Source: Geobacter sp. (GTDB taxonomy: Bacteria > Desulfobacterota > Desulfuromonadia > Geobacterales > Pseudopelobacteraceae). Taken from it: a stretch of 64,000 nucleotides of DNA. Made by a program: the position numbers and the translations under genes. The stretch spans positions 1-64,000 of the forward strand of contig VFJW01000103.1 in the NCBI GenBank assembly GCA_009885845.1, read 5' to 3'. Every line of letters starts with the position of its first letter. The stretch's first letter is position 1. The notes beneath the pieces were generated by a model. It saw only the letters and a program-made list of their open reading frames with translations. It did not search any database and was not told the DNA's origin. Positions 54,286 through 63,788 of this stretch are shown here, in pieces.

Positions 54286-56471
54286 ACAAGCTCAAAGTAA
54301 GCCTTAATAACTGCTACGGCATCCAATCTTTGGATCACGAATTCGATTTCGACTCATCTAGACAAAGGACCAAGGCCTATGCCGTCTATGCGCCAAATGG
54401 TCTGATGAAGACTTCTTTCTCAAGGACTTTTGAAGCACTTGCCAAAGGAGATGTACCAAAAGAAGAGCGTTACAACCGAATCTCAACACATACGGTTGAG
54501 GCTGATGGTAACGCTATCTTAAAAGAGACTGTCTATGTCCTCAAGTCGGAAATCGACATTAGCTCTGACAGTCCCGCTATCACAAACATCCTTGTCAATC
54601 CTGAGAACAAGGCCAGATATGATGAACTTCTTGTTGATCTCGACAAGCTGAAAAATAAACTCATCGGTTCCCTTCAGAAGTCATCAAAAGTCAAAAAAAC
54701 CGATGTCGAAAAATCAGTCCTCCACGACTGGGATGATACAGATTTCCCCGCCTGCATTGGAACAATCAACACAACCACTATTGAAGACGATTTGAGCCCT
54801 TATGAATACGCGACCATTTTTGACCCCAAAGCCATCGAAGTTCTAAGAAGTCAGGAATTCATATCAAAGGCGAGCGAATTCAACGAACGCTACCAGGAAC
54901 TTTTCAATCAGGCAGGAACGATTTACCAAAAGGGTGTCTTCAATCCCGCGAAGGCAGATACGTCGTTTACAACACTGGACAAGCAAGGGTTTTTTGCCGG
55001 CGGCCATCGCGTCCATCTGCGAGGCGAGTCAGATTCCATCGATAAAGCAACACTGGATCTGAAACTTCAAGCGATCCATGCCAAAATCGATGGCGATGAG
55101 GAACTCAAGAAACTACGCGACAGCCTAGCCAAAAACGCCCAAGCTCAGGCACTGACTGATCTCATTGAGAGCCTTTCATCGACACATGTTGAATTTCTTT
55201 TGGAGAAGCTCAAACCAGCGAATCAGGCTCAGTTTCGAAAAGATCTTTGGACCTACTGCATCCAGAACAACACGGATGCGACGGCTTACCTGGAGTCGCA
55301 TGCCGCAAGCAAAGACGAAATCGAGCGCATTGAAGCGGATGCCGCTCAGGCCGCACCCAGATGGACCAAAGCTGTCGAGCTTTTCAATGACCGCTTCATG
55401 GATATGCCCTTTACACTCACTGTAGCCAATCAGGCACAGGCGGTACTAGGCAAAGATAAAGCCAAACTTAAGTTTACTTTCAAAGATGGCACCGATACGG
55501 TCGAATGGTCACGATCTGAAATCAAAACCCTCAGCCAAGGCGAAAAAAGAGCCCTCTACATTCTCAATTTCATTTTTGAAGTAGAAGCCCGAAAGTTGGC
55601 CAACCAAGAGACTCTTTTCATCATTGATGATGTTGCTGATTCCTTCGACTATAAGAACAAGCATGCCATTGTCCAATATTTGGATGACCTTAGCAAAATC
55701 GGAAATTTCCACCAGGTCATTCTGACCCACAATTTCGACTTCTTCAGGACGCTCGCCAACAACTTTGTCCACCGCGACAGATGTCTCATGGCCAACCGAA
55801 ACGGTGGCGCCATCACACTCGAAAAAGCAGAGGGAATCAAGAACTACTTCATCGGAAAATGGAAAAGTAATGTCGACAGCGATGATTGCATTCTTTGCGC
55901 CACCATCCCATTCACCCGTAACCTGATTGAATACACAAAAGGCGAGACAGATTCTGATTATCTGAAGCTCACCAGCCTGCTGCACTGGAAAGACGACACA
56001 GATCAAATCACAGTTGGGAACTATTTTGGTATTTACAACCGACTCTTCGGGACAAGCTACAGCACTGGCGATACACGCCCCGTGAAGGGCTTGCTCTTCG
56101 ACAAGGCAAATGAAATCTGCGCTCACACCACGCATGACGGCTTGATTCTGGAAGACAAGGTTCTGCTGTCCATGGCGATACGCCTGCAAGCTGAGGTCTT
56201 CTTAACCAACGCACTTCGTCGCATCAAGGGCGATGAAAACTACTGGTGCCAATCCAAGAAACAGTTTCGCAGTCTTATGAAAGAATATTCATCCTTAGCT
56301 CCATCAGCACCCGAGATGGGCACCCTGGGAAAGATCAGTATCACGGTCAGCTCGAACATCCACCTCAACTCGTTTATGTATGAGCCGATTCTTGACCTGA
56401 CAATTGACCACCTCATCTACCTTTACAATGAAGTCTGCGGCCTGAATACGGGATCTGCCGGTGCCAGCTAA
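54282..56471 (+). CDS. AAA ATPase of PrrC/RloC (AAA_13) type, candidate restriction-linked effector
   Basis: This 729-residue ABC-like ATPase has a Walker A position A37-P-N-G-L-M-K43-T44 in VYAPNGLMKTSFSRTF, which lacks the usual glycine before Lys. A helical middle follows, then the signature LSQGEKRALYIL (about 417), Walker B LFIIDDVADSFD (about 445) and the H-loop H483 in ILTHNF. The C-terminal 230 residues have no domain I recognise; they contain a CILC pair (C536, C539) and HLNSFMYEPILD. The family includes tRNA anticodon nucleases tied to type I systems. Here the ATG overlaps the hsdS stop, so it is made with HsdS. An RNase role is unproven. Confidence 0.8.
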   Translation: MNKLKVSLNNCYGIQSLDHEFDFDSSRQRTKAYAVYAPNGLMKTSFSRTFEALAKGDVPKEERYNRISTHTVEADGNAILKETVYVLKSEIDISSDSPAITNILVNPENKARYDELLVDLDKLKNKLIGSLQKSSKVKKTDVEKSVLHDWDDTDFPACIGTINTTTIEDDLSPYEYATIFDPKAIEVLRSQEFISKASEFNERYQELFNQAGTIYQKGVFNPAKADTSFTTLDKQGFFAGGHRVHLRGESDSIDKATLDLKLQAIHAKIDGDEELKKLRDSLAKNAQAQALTDLIESLSSTHVEFLLEKLKPANQAQFRKDLWTYCIQNNTDATAYLESHAASKDEIERIEADAAQAAPRWTKAVELFNDRFMDMPFTLTVANQAQAVLGKDKAKLKFTFKDGTDTVEWSRSEIKTLSQGEKRALYILNFIFEVEARKLANQETLFIIDDVADSFDYKNKHAIVQYLDDLSKIGNFHQVILTHNFDFFRTLANNFVHRDRCLMANRNGGAITLEKAEGIKNYFIGKWKSNVDSDDCILCATIPFTRNLIEYTKGETDSDYLKLTSLLHWKDDTDQITVGNYFGIYNRLFGTSYSTGDTRPVKGLLFDKANEICAHTTHDGLILEDKVLLSMAIRLQAEVFLTNALRRIKGDENYWCQSKKQFRSLMKEYSSLAPSAPEMGTLGKISITVSSNIHLNSFMYEPILDLTIDHLIYLYNEVCGLNTGSAGAS

Positions 56472-56541
56472 GGTGATTAGGATCCCTGCTTAGCTTAGCC
56501 AGTTATTTATAGAAAAACGCATCATCCGTGAGGTATGAATA

Positions 56542-58008
56542 ATGACCGTAGATCGTTCAAACGACTATTATCTGGGAGTTCTGCAGGAACTGCGCAAGCT
56601 GCCTGCTGAAACCGAATGGTTCGAATACAAGCATAACAACGACAATCCGGAAGAGATCGGCGAATACCTTTCCGCTTTGGCAAACTCAGCCGCATTTACC
56701 GGCAAGACGAATGCCTATCTGGTGTGGGGAGTTGATAACCTGACCCATGAAATCATTGGCACCACTTTCCGCCCCACTCTCTACAAAATAGGGAACGAAG
56801 AGCTGGAAAGCTGGCTGCTGCGCCAGCTTGCGCCCAAGATCAATTTTCGTTTCCACGAAATAGTGGCTGGAGAATGTACGGTCGTTCTTCTGGAGATCGG
56901 CGCGGCGTTCCGCCATCCGGTACAGTTCAGGAATACAGAATACATCCGGGTTGGCTCTTACAAAAAGAAGCTCAAGGATTTTCCGGAAAAAGAGCGGGAG
57001 TTGTGGAGGATTTTTGACCTAATGCCTTTTGAACGTGGCATAGCAGCTGAACATGTTCCCAGCGACGAGGTATTCAGATTGCTCGATTACCCCGCTTATT
57101 TTGATCTGCTGGAATTACCTTTGCCGGATGGAAGGGCTGCTATCCTGAACGCTTTGAAAGAAGACTGTCTTCTCCAGCCTTGTGCATCGGGGATTTGGGA
57201 CATAACCAACCTTGGCGCAGTTCTGTTCGCAAAAAAGCTTGATGATTTTCCCGGCCTGAAGCGCAAGGCCGTCCGGGTTGTTCATTACAAAGGCAAAGGC
57301 AGGGTTGAAACTCTTCGTGAGCAGATCAGCAACAAAGGCTATGTAAGCGGCTTTGAAGGGTTGATAGCCTTTATTATGGCTCTGGTCCCGGCAAACGAAA
57401 TCATCGAGCAGGCTTTACGTAAATCAGTTCCCATGTTTCCTGAGCTTGCTGTCCGGGAGCTGGTTGCCAATGCTCTAATCCACCAGGATTTTTTTGTATC
57501 TGGTTCTGGGCCAATGGTGGAAATCTTCGATGACCGGATTGAGATTACCAACCCGGGGGAACCCTTGGTTGATACGCAAAGGTTTGTTGATACGCCGCCA
57601 AAATCACGCAATGAGACCTTGGCTTCACTGATGCGCCGTTTTAGAATATGCGAGGAACGTGGCAGCGGCATCGATAAGGTCATTTCACAGATTGAACTTT
57701 TTCAGCTCCCCGCACCTCTTTTTGAAGTCCCAACAGGTTTTACACGGACTGTCCTCTTTGCACATAAGCCCCTTAATAATATGGACAAGGTTGATCGGGT
57801 GCGGGCCTGCTATCTGCATGCCTGCCTGAAATGGGTTATGCGTGAACAGCTGACTAACTCATCTCTACGGGAGCGCTTTGGGGTTGACGAGAAGAATAAG
57901 GCAGCAGTTTCTCGCTACATCAGAGAAGCTGTGGAGGATGCTATGATCAAGCCGCTTGATGACACCGCCGCTCGAAAAATGATGAAGTATGTTCCATTTT
58001 GGGCCTGA
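56542..58008 (+). CDS. AlbA_2 (Schlafen-type) / HATPase-like regulator
   Basis: This 488-residue protein has an N-terminal AlbA_2 putative nucleic-acid-binding domain (about 15-140; TEWFEYKHNNDNPEEIGEYL and YIRVGSYKKKLKD). The C-terminal GHKL-type ATP-binding region (about 290-400) has VRELVANALIHQDF and CEERGSGIDKVI. A winged-helix-like end follows. Such genes are common in type I restriction loci and are often labelled transcriptional regulators. It follows the AAA gene by 70 bases and may be in the same transcript or have its own promoter. Its role in defence is inference. Confidence 0.85.
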   Translation: MTVDRSNDYYLGVLQELRKLPAETEWFEYKHNNDNPEEIGEYLSALANSAAFTGKTNAYLVWGVDNLTHEIIGTTFRPTLYKIGNEELESWLLRQLAPKINFRFHEIVAGECTVVLLEIGAAFRHPVQFRNTEYIRVGSYKKKLKDFPEKERELWRIFDLMPFERGIAAEHVPSDEVFRLLDYPAYFDLLELPLPDGRAAILNALKEDCLLQPCASGIWDITNLGAVLFAKKLDDFPGLKRKAVRVVHYKGKGRVETLREQISNKGYVSGFEGLIAFIMALVPANEIIEQALRKSVPMFPELAVRELVANALIHQDFFVSGSGPMVEIFDDRIEITNPGEPLVDTQRFVDTPPKSRNETLASLMRRFRICEERGSGIDKVISQIELFQLPAPLFEVPTGFTRTVLFAHKPLNNMDKVDRVRACYLHACLKWVMREQLTNSSLRERFGVDEKNKAAVSRYIREAVEDAMIKPLDDTAARKMMKYVPFWA

Positions 58009-58140
58009 TTTTGATTGATGGGTAATTGATAGATATGGCTTTTTATTGATGCATAGACAGCCAATTGTTCATGTTTTCAATATGTTGTCAGTAAGAGTTT
58101 GATTGATAGTTGTTTGATGGATGATTGATTATGAGCCGGT
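58009..58140. repeat. low-complexity TTGATTGAT-type sequence at the island's right edge
   Basis: Short, imperfect units such as TTGATTGATGG, ATTGATAG and TGATGGATGATTGATT recur through 58009-58130 on the plus strand. They supply the degenerate C-terminal codons (NQSSIKQLSIKLL) of the truncated metallopeptidase gene. No protein is encoded on the plus strand here. Confidence 0.6.
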
Positions 58141-58460
58141 AGTTGGGGGTATGCATCCCCCCGATATATGAACAGCGCACCGCGACCGTATTCCTGTCGC
58201 CGGGTTGGCCCTGTATCCAGCTTGTTCCAGACCTTCAGCACCCATTCCGCCCTGCTCATGACAAACGACCTGATCTCTTTGAGCTGAGTCCGCATCGGCA
58301 CCCGTACCGATACTGACCTGTCGGGGCGAACCGTTATGCCAAGAGTTCTGCGGCGTGAACGGCACCAACCGTAGGCAATGGTCATGCCTGCCCACTCGAC
58401 AGAATCTTGCCTGGTCTCATCGCCTGTTTCTTTGATGCGGGGCCTGCTCTTCGGGATCAT
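58077..58460 (-). pseudogene. truncated YgjP/DUF45-type metallopeptidase
   Basis: The minus strand reads SRRRTLGITVRPDRSVSVRVP, then EIRSFVMSRAEWVLKVWNKL, then GALFIYRGDAYP, matching the N-terminal half of the YgjP-like (M48-related, DUF45) family. The chain then runs into low-complexity codons and stops. The zinc site HExxH, expected further on, is missing in all frames downstream. The start is uncertain; 58460 is the best ATG but lacks a clear ribosome site. Such peptidases commonly accompany type I restriction genes, so this is probably a decayed island gene. Confidence 0.65.
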
Positions 58461-58540
58461 GCCGACATTATGGCGACGGGCGTACCGTCTGTGCAAGCCC
58501 GAACTTACTGCAATTCCCATACAACCGCCCGCAACCCGCA

Positions 58541-58707
58541 TTTATGGTGATTTATGCAAAGAAATCCTGAACAGAGAGTTTTCGGAATAAGATTAGGATG
58601 GACGGTTTTACGATTCAACAAGTACGTCGAGTCTGCATATAATAACCGTTCAGCATAAAAATAAGCTTGCATTCCTGACATCAGCATGGTAGGTAGAAAC
58701 ACAATTT
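58541..58707. other. unassigned sequence between the remnant and rimP leader
   Basis: I see no gene, tRNA or clear repeat. The core-genome rimP operon promoter is expected in this interval, but no convincing -35/-10 pair stands out. Confidence 0.4.
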
Positions 58708-58722
58708 ATGTTCACTCAGTAC

Positions 58723-58749
58723 GTGAGCTCGCAAGGCTCACTTTTTTTT
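58723..58749 (+). terminator. hairpin plus T8 in the rimP leader
   Basis: GTGAGC (58723-58728) pairs perfectly with GCTCAC (58736-58741) around TCGCAAG and runs into eight Ts, ending 18 bases before the rimP ATG. It is either a terminator insulating the operon from the island or an attenuator in the rimP leader, a known arrangement in other proteobacteria. Confidence 0.8.
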
Positions 58750-58767
58750 GTCCAATCGGGTAAGGTT

Positions 58768-59253
58768 ATGGCCACGCAAAAAGAAGATACATGTACCGTT
58801 GTCAGCAGTATTGCACTGCCAATACTTGAATCTATGGGTCTTGAGCTGGTTGATATTGAGTTTGGAAGAGTCGGTCCGGATGCCGTGCTGCGCCTGTTTA
58901 TTGACAAAGAGGGCGGTGTGATGCTTGACGACTGTGCCGGGCTCAGTCGAGAGTTGTCAATGATCCTTGATGTTGAGGATGTTATTGCCTGTAACTATAC
59001 CCTGGAAGTTTCGTCACCGGGTCTTGATCGTCCGCTTAAAAAGCAGGCTGATTATGACCGCTTTGCCGGGCGACTTATTAAAGTCCGTACCTATCAGCCT
59101 TTCCTGGATGATAGCGGCAATAAACGTAAGACTTTTCTTGGAAAACTTGAAGGACTTGTCGGTGGTATTGTCAAAATGACCCTTTCTGAAGGGCAGACCG
59201 CCTCCATCCCGATAGAGCGTGTTGCCAAAGCTAATCTTGAATTCGAACTTTGA
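58768..59253 (+). CDS. rimP: ribosome maturation factor RimP
   Basis: This 161-residue RimP is needed for 30S subunit maturation. Typical motifs are LGLELVDIEF near residue 25 (MGLELVDIEFGR), DDCAGLSREL and VSSPGLDRPL. The ATG at 58768 is chosen because it follows GTAAGG and lies beyond the hairpin-T8. An open frame from 58708 would run through that hairpin. It is the first gene of the rimP-nusA-infB operon. Confidence 0.95.
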   Translation: MATQKEDTCTVVSSIALPILESMGLELVDIEFGRVGPDAVLRLFIDKEGGVMLDDCAGLSRELSMILDVEDVIACNYTLEVSSPGLDRPLKKQADYDRFAGRLIKVRTYQPFLDDSGNKRKTFLGKLEGLVGGIVKMTLSEGQTASIPIERVAKANLEFEL

Positions 59254-59291
59254 TCTGAAATACCCATATATGCCAGCAAGGAGAAGTAATC

Positions 59292-60449
59292 GTGGATACA
59301 ACTATTAATCTCAAACATGCAATTGACCAACTGGTAAAAGAAAAAGGCATTGATCGTCAGGTAGTTCTTGAAGCCATGGAACAAGCGGTTTTGACGGCTG
59401 CCAATAAAAAATATCGCAATACCCGCGAACTTGAGGCTCATTACAATCACGAAACCGGTGAGGTTGAACTTTTTGAATTTGTCACGGTTGTGGAAGAGGT
59501 AGAGGATTCCTATAAAGAAATCGGACTGGATGAAGCTCACGAGATAGATCCTGAGGCCGAAATTGGCGATTCACTTGGTGAAAAGCTTGATGCCAGTGGC
59601 TTCAGTCGTATTGCCGCCCAGACAGCAAAGCAGGTCATTATCCAGAAAGTTCGCGATGCCGAGCGTGAAACAATTTATAATGAGTATCGGGATCGTGTCT
59701 GGGAAGTTATTACCGGAATGGTGAGGCGCTTTGAAAAAGGAGAGCTGCTCATTGACCTGGGGCGTGCCGAGGCTGTTCTGCCTGCCAAGGAACAGATGCC
59801 GCGTGAGGTATATCGTCCCGGAGATCGTATCCGTGCGATCATTACCGATATCCGCATGACCACTAAAGGCCCCCAGATTATGCTTTCCCGCACTCATCCC
59901 AGCATGCTTGCCAAGTTGTTTGAAGCTGAAGTGCCTGAAATTGCGGAAGGCATCGTTGAAATCAATGCCATTGTACGTGATGCCGGCAGCCGTGCCAAAA
60001 TTGCAGTTTCTTCAAATGATCGTGATGTTGATCCGGTCGGTGCCTGTGTCGGTATGCGCGGCTCCCGTGTACAAAATGTTGTTTCAGAGCTTCGTGGAGA
60101 AAAAATCGATATTATTCCATGGTCCGAGGATATAGCCCGTTTTGCCTGTAATGCTCTCTCTCCGGCACAGGTCTCTAAAGTGTTTGTTGACGAGGAAAAA
60201 CGTGCTCTTGAAATCATCGTAGCAGATGATCAGCTCTCGCTTGCTATCGGGAAGCGTGGACAGAATGTAAGCCTTGCGGCTCGTCTGACCGGATGCCGGA
60301 TCGATATCAAGAGCGAGTCAAAAGTTGCCGAGCCACAACAGACACAGGAATTTTCCTCTTTCGATGGCACTGACGCTGACGAAGAGCCCGTTCAGGATCA
60401 GGAAGCCGCTGCCGACACTGATAATAGTACAGAAACGGTAGCCGAGTAA
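59292..60449 (+). CDS. nusA: transcription factor NusA
   Basis: This 385-residue NusA has an N-terminal RNA-polymerase-binding domain (1-130), S1 domain (about 135-200, [20 protein letters not shown]) and two KH domains (about 205-345, [12 protein letters not shown] and [13 protein letters not shown]). An acidic tail replaces the C-terminal repeats of the enterobacterial form. It modulates pausing and termination. A GTG start follows AAGGAG. Confidence 0.96.
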   Translation: MDTTINLKHAIDQLVKEKGIDRQVVLEAMEQAVLTAANKKYRNTRELEAHYNHETGEVELFEFVTVVEEVEDSYKEIGLDEAHEIDPEAEIGDSLGEKLDASGFSRIAAQTAKQVIIQKVRDAERETIYNEYRDRVWEVITGMVRRFEKGELLIDLGRAEAVLPAKEQMPREVYRPGDRIRAIITDIRMTTKGPQIMLSRTHPSMLAKLFEAEVPEIAEGIVEINAIVRDAGSRAKIAVSSNDRDVDPVGACVGMRGSRVQNVVSELRGEKIDIIPWSEDIARFACNALSPAQVSKVFVDEEKRALEIIVADDQLSLAIGKRGQNVSLAARLTGCRIDIKSESKVAEPQQTQEFSSFDGTDADEEPVQDQEAAADTDNSTETVAE

Positions 60450-60457
60450 TACGGAAT

Positions 60458-61060
60458 ATGACCCACAAAGGGAGAGCAGAAACTCCGCAACGAAGTTGCC
60501 TTGGGTGCAGGACAAGCAAAGACAAGAACCTGCTGATCCGGTTTGTCCAGACGCCTGAAATGGAAATTCTCCCTGATCTGGAGAGTCGACTTCCCGGCAG
60601 AGGTGCTTACACCTGTATTGATAAACGTTGTCTGGCTGCAGCAATTGATCTGCGGCAATTCAGACGCTCATTCAAGCATGATGTGTCAGTTATGCCGAAA
60701 GAGAAGTTTATTGAATATATCCGTCAGCAATTACACGGCCGCATTATCGGACTGATCGGTCTGGCTAACAAAGCCGGGTTGGTAACCGGTGGCGGTTCCA
60801 TGGTAATTGATGTGTTGCGTGGCAGGAATAAGCCGGGACTTGTTATCGTTGCTACAGATGTTTCCGAGGCTATCGGTGGGAAAATAATTCATGCTGCGGT
60901 GACACATCACGTTCAACATCGAACTGTCGTAACAAAAGATGATTTCGGAGCAATTTTGGGTAAAGCGCCAAGAAGCGCGATTGCCGTGGCATCAGGCGGT
61001 TTTGTGGTGCAGTTGATAAAGGCTATTGAAAGATACAGAAACTTCCTGGGGGAGGTATAA
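60458..61060 (+). CDS. YlxR (DUF448) - L7Ae-like (YlxQ) fusion protein
   Basis: This 200-residue protein joins a YlxR domain (about 8-85; [19 protein letters not shown] and GRGAYTC) to an L7Ae/L30e-type RNA-binding domain (about 95-195; [16 protein letters not shown] and [11 protein letters not shown]). In Bacillus these are two separate genes, ylxR and ylxQ, at the same place between nusA and infB. Both are predicted RNA-binding proteins linked to translation. It starts 8 bases after nusA and ends 5 bases before infB. Confidence 0.92.
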   Translation: MTHKGRAETPQRSCLGCRTSKDKNLLIRFVQTPEMEILPDLESRLPGRGAYTCIDKRCLAAAIDLRQFRRSFKHDVSVMPKEKFIEYIRQQLHGRIIGLIGLANKAGLVTGGGSMVIDVLRGRNKPGLVIVATDVSEAIGGKIIHAAVTHHVQHRTVVTKDDFGAILGKAPRSAIAVASGGFVVQLIKAIERYRNFLGEV

Positions 61061-61065
61061 AGAAT

Positions 61066-63783
61066 ATGGGTAAAATCAGTGTGGGTAGCTTGGCAAAAAC
61101 GTTGGGCGTAGAGCCTAAGGATGCTATTGCCAGACTCAAAGAAATTGGTGTTGACGCAAAAACGGCTACATCGCAGGTCGATGAGGGTGTCGTAGCGCGC
61201 TTGACAGCCCCCCAGCCGAAAGACACCGGTTCAAACGAGGTTCGGGTCGCATCCAATGTCATTCGCCGCAGGGCCAAAGTCGTTCCGGTTGATGAAATTA
61301 CCGAAACAGGTGTTGTCGCGGTAGTGCAGCCTGATCAAACATCTGTAACTCTGCTTTCTGAAGGGGCTCCGACTGCAGCACTACCTGCTGCAACAGCCGG
61401 TAGTTCGAAAGATATTTCCAATGTCGCTGCTGATGATGTGACAGTTATTGAGCAACGGGTTCCTGGAGAAACGGCAAAACCAGGGCCTAATCAGGCCAGA
61501 ATTCTTGGCATGGTAGAGATTCACGGGGTTACTAATCGTGCCACCCGTGTTGTAACAAAAGAAACTCCCGTAACGCCTCGCACCGCTCCCCAGCGCCCCG
61601 CTCAGGATCCGGCACAACAGCGAAGGCCGGCACCGCCTGCCGGGGCAGATCAGAGAAGGCCCGCCCCGGGAGCCGATACACGGCGTCCTGTAGCCGGATA
61701 TGAACAAAAACGTCCTGTTTCGACGGTACCGTCTGCCCCCGCGACTGAACTTGACCGCTCGCGCATGAAACAGGTTCAGCTTGCTCCTGCCGCGCTTCCC
61801 GGTGGTGACAATCGGCGTGGTGGAAGAAAAGAAGGCCCTGGTTACGGAGATGCCGGCAAAGGTGCCAAGAAGGGTGCTCCACCAGCCAAGAAGAAGGAAC
61901 AGCCACGCAAGAATGAAATTATTGAAAAACGCGAGCGTGCTTTTGATCCGGCGTATAAGGGTCCAAAGAAACGCGGTGGCAAAGCGCAGGTTTCAAATGC
62001 CAATAAAACTGAAATCACTGTGCCGAAAGCGATCAAGCGAATCATAAAAATATCGGAAAGCATTTCGGTCGGAGAACTTGCAAAACGTCTCGGCATCAAA
62101 GCAAACGACCTCATAAAATCCCTGATGAAGATGGGTATGATGGTTACCATCAATCATGCCCTTGATTTCGATACCGCAGTTATTCTGGCATCCGAGTATG
62201 AATATGAGGTTGAAAACGTAGCGGTTGACCTTGATGAAATTCTCGAATCAACGGTTGATGCACCGGAAACCCTCGTAACAAGGCCCCCGGTCGTTACAAT
62301 CATGGGTCATGTCGATCATGGTAAGACGTCTCTGCTTGATGCTATCCGTGAAGCCAACGTTATAGCGGGAGAGGCCGGTGGAATCACTCAGCATATCGGT
62401 GCGTACGACGTCGAATTGAACGGCCGTAAAATAACCTTTCTCGATACTCCCGGTCATGAAGCGTTTACCGCCATGCGTGCCCGAGGCGCCAAAGTCACCG
62501 ACATCGTTGTTCTCGTTGTGGCTGCTGATGACGGCGTTATGCCGCAGACCAAAGAAGCTATCAATCACTCAAAAGCTGCTGAAGTACCTATCATCGTTGC
62601 TATCAACAAAATTGACAAGCCGGGTGCAAAACCTGAGAAGGTCAAGCAGGAATTGACAGAACAGGGCATTGTTTCTTCGGAATGGGGTGGAGACGTCACG
62701 ATGGTGGAAGTCTCAGCCAAACAACGCCTGAATCTGGAAGGTCTGCTCGAAATGATTCTGCTGCAGGCCGATCTGATGGAGTTAACGGCAAATCCGAACA
62801 AGCTGGCCAAAGGAACCGTTGTCGAAGGAAAGCTCGACAAGGGTCGCGGTCCGGTTGCCACCGTTCTGGTGCAGGAAGGAACACTGAGGACCGGTGACTA
62901 TTGTGTAGTCGGCGTTCATTCCGGGCGTGTCAGGGCGATGCAGAACGATCGTGGCGAAAAGATTACCGAAGCTGGCCCTTCCATGCCGGTTGAGCTGGTT
63001 GGTCTGTCCGGCGTGCCGAATGCGGGTGATATCTTTGTTTCCATGAAGGACGAGAAACAGGCCAAGGAAATTGCCACGCTGCGTCAGATCAAAATGCGTG
63101 AAGTCGAGTTTGCCAAGCATACCAAACTGTCACTGGACGATCTCTATAAGCGGATTCAGAGCGGCGAAGTCAAAGATCTCAACGTTGTTGTCAAAGGCGA
63201 TGTTCAGGGCTCTGTTGAAGCCGTCAGCGAAACTTTGCGGAAGCTTTCAACCGATGCTGTCCGTTTGAACGTTATTCACTCTGCTGTCGGTGCGATCACC
63301 GAAACTGACGTTAATCTTGCTGCGGCGTCGAATGCCGTCATTATCGGCTTTAATGTCCGCCCTGAAGTCAAGGCGCAGGGTCATGCCGAGCGTGAAGGGG
63401 TCGATATCAGGCTCTACAGCATTATTTATGATGCAGTTGAAGATGTAAAAAAAGCTATGGAAGGGTTGCTGGATCCGACCTTTAAAGAAAAATTCCTTGG
63501 TCGCGTTGAGATCAGGGACGTATTTACTGTGCCTAAATTCGGTAATGTTGCCGGATGCTATGTTACTGACGGAAAGATGGTCCGTAACGCCCAGGTCCGC
63601 CTGTTGCGGGATAACGTGGTTGTCTACGAAGGTAAAATGTCATCGCTGCGTCGCTTCAAGGACGATGTCAAAGACGTAGCGACCGGCTACGAATGTGGTA
63701 TCGGACTTGAAAACTATAATGACATCAAACTTGGTGACATTATCGAAGCGTTCGAGATGGAAAAAATTGCCACCAAACTCTAA
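61066..63783 (+). CDS. infB: translation initiation factor IF-2
   Basis: This 905-residue IF-2 guides initiator tRNA to the ribosome. It has an N-terminal IF2_N domain (about 1-50), a long Pro/Ala/Lys-rich linker (about 170-310), a second IF2_N domain (about 325-375), and the GTPase with G1 [10 protein letters not shown] at about 413, DTPGHEAF (G3) and NKIDKP (G4). The C-terminal domains follow. AGGTATAAAG precedes the ATG. It is complete. Confidence 0.97.
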   Translation: MGKISVGSLAKTLGVEPKDAIARLKEIGVDAKTATSQVDEGVVARLTAPQPKDTGSNEVRVASNVIRRRAKVVPVDEITETGVVAVVQPDQTSVTLLSEGAPTAALPAATAGSSKDISNVAADDVTVIEQRVPGETAKPGPNQARILGMVEIHGVTNRATRVVTKETPVTPRTAPQRPAQDPAQQRRPAPPAGADQRRPAPGADTRRPVAGYEQKRPVSTVPSAPATELDRSRMKQVQLAPAALPGGDNRRGGRKEGPGYGDAGKGAKKGAPPAKKKEQPRKNEIIEKRERAFDPAYKGPKKRGGKAQVSNANKTEITVPKAIKRIIKISESISVGELAKRLGIKANDLIKSLMKMGMMVTINHALDFDTAVILASEYEYEVENVAVDLDEILESTVDAPETLVTRPPVVTIMGHVDHGKTSLLDAIREANVIAGEAGGITQHIGAYDVELNGRKITFLDTPGHEAFTAMRARGAKVTDIVVLVVAADDGVMPQTKEAINHSKAAEVPIIVAINKIDKPGAKPEKVKQELTEQGIVSSEWGGDVTMVEVSAKQRLNLEGLLEMILLQADLMELTANPNKLAKGTVVEGKLDKGRGPVATVLVQEGTLRTGDYCVVGVHSGRVRAMQNDRGEKITEAGPSMPVELVGLSGVPNAGDIFVSMKDEKQAKEIATLRQIKMREVEFAKHTKLSLDDLYKRIQSGEVKDLNVVVKGDVQGSVEAVSETLRKLSTDAVRLNVIHSAVGAITETDVNLAAASNAVIIGFNVRPEVKAQGHAEREGVDIRLYSIIYDAVEDVKKAMEGLLDPTFKEKFLGRVEIRDVFTVPKFGNVAGCYVTDGKMVRNAQVRLLRDNVVVYEGKMSSLRRFKDDVKDVATGYECGIGLENYNDIKLGDIIEAFEMEKIATKL

Positions 63784-63788
63784 CGGAC

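Noticed and set aside
58129-58395. second minus-strand frame at the island's right edge
   Set aside because: The YgjP-type motifs are in the other frame, and this one contains no recognisable domain.
48030-58770. prophage or integrative element
   Set aside because: No integrase, transposase, tRNA end or clear direct-repeat attachment sites are visible at either flank. The tRNA-Asp gene is 15 kb away and intact.
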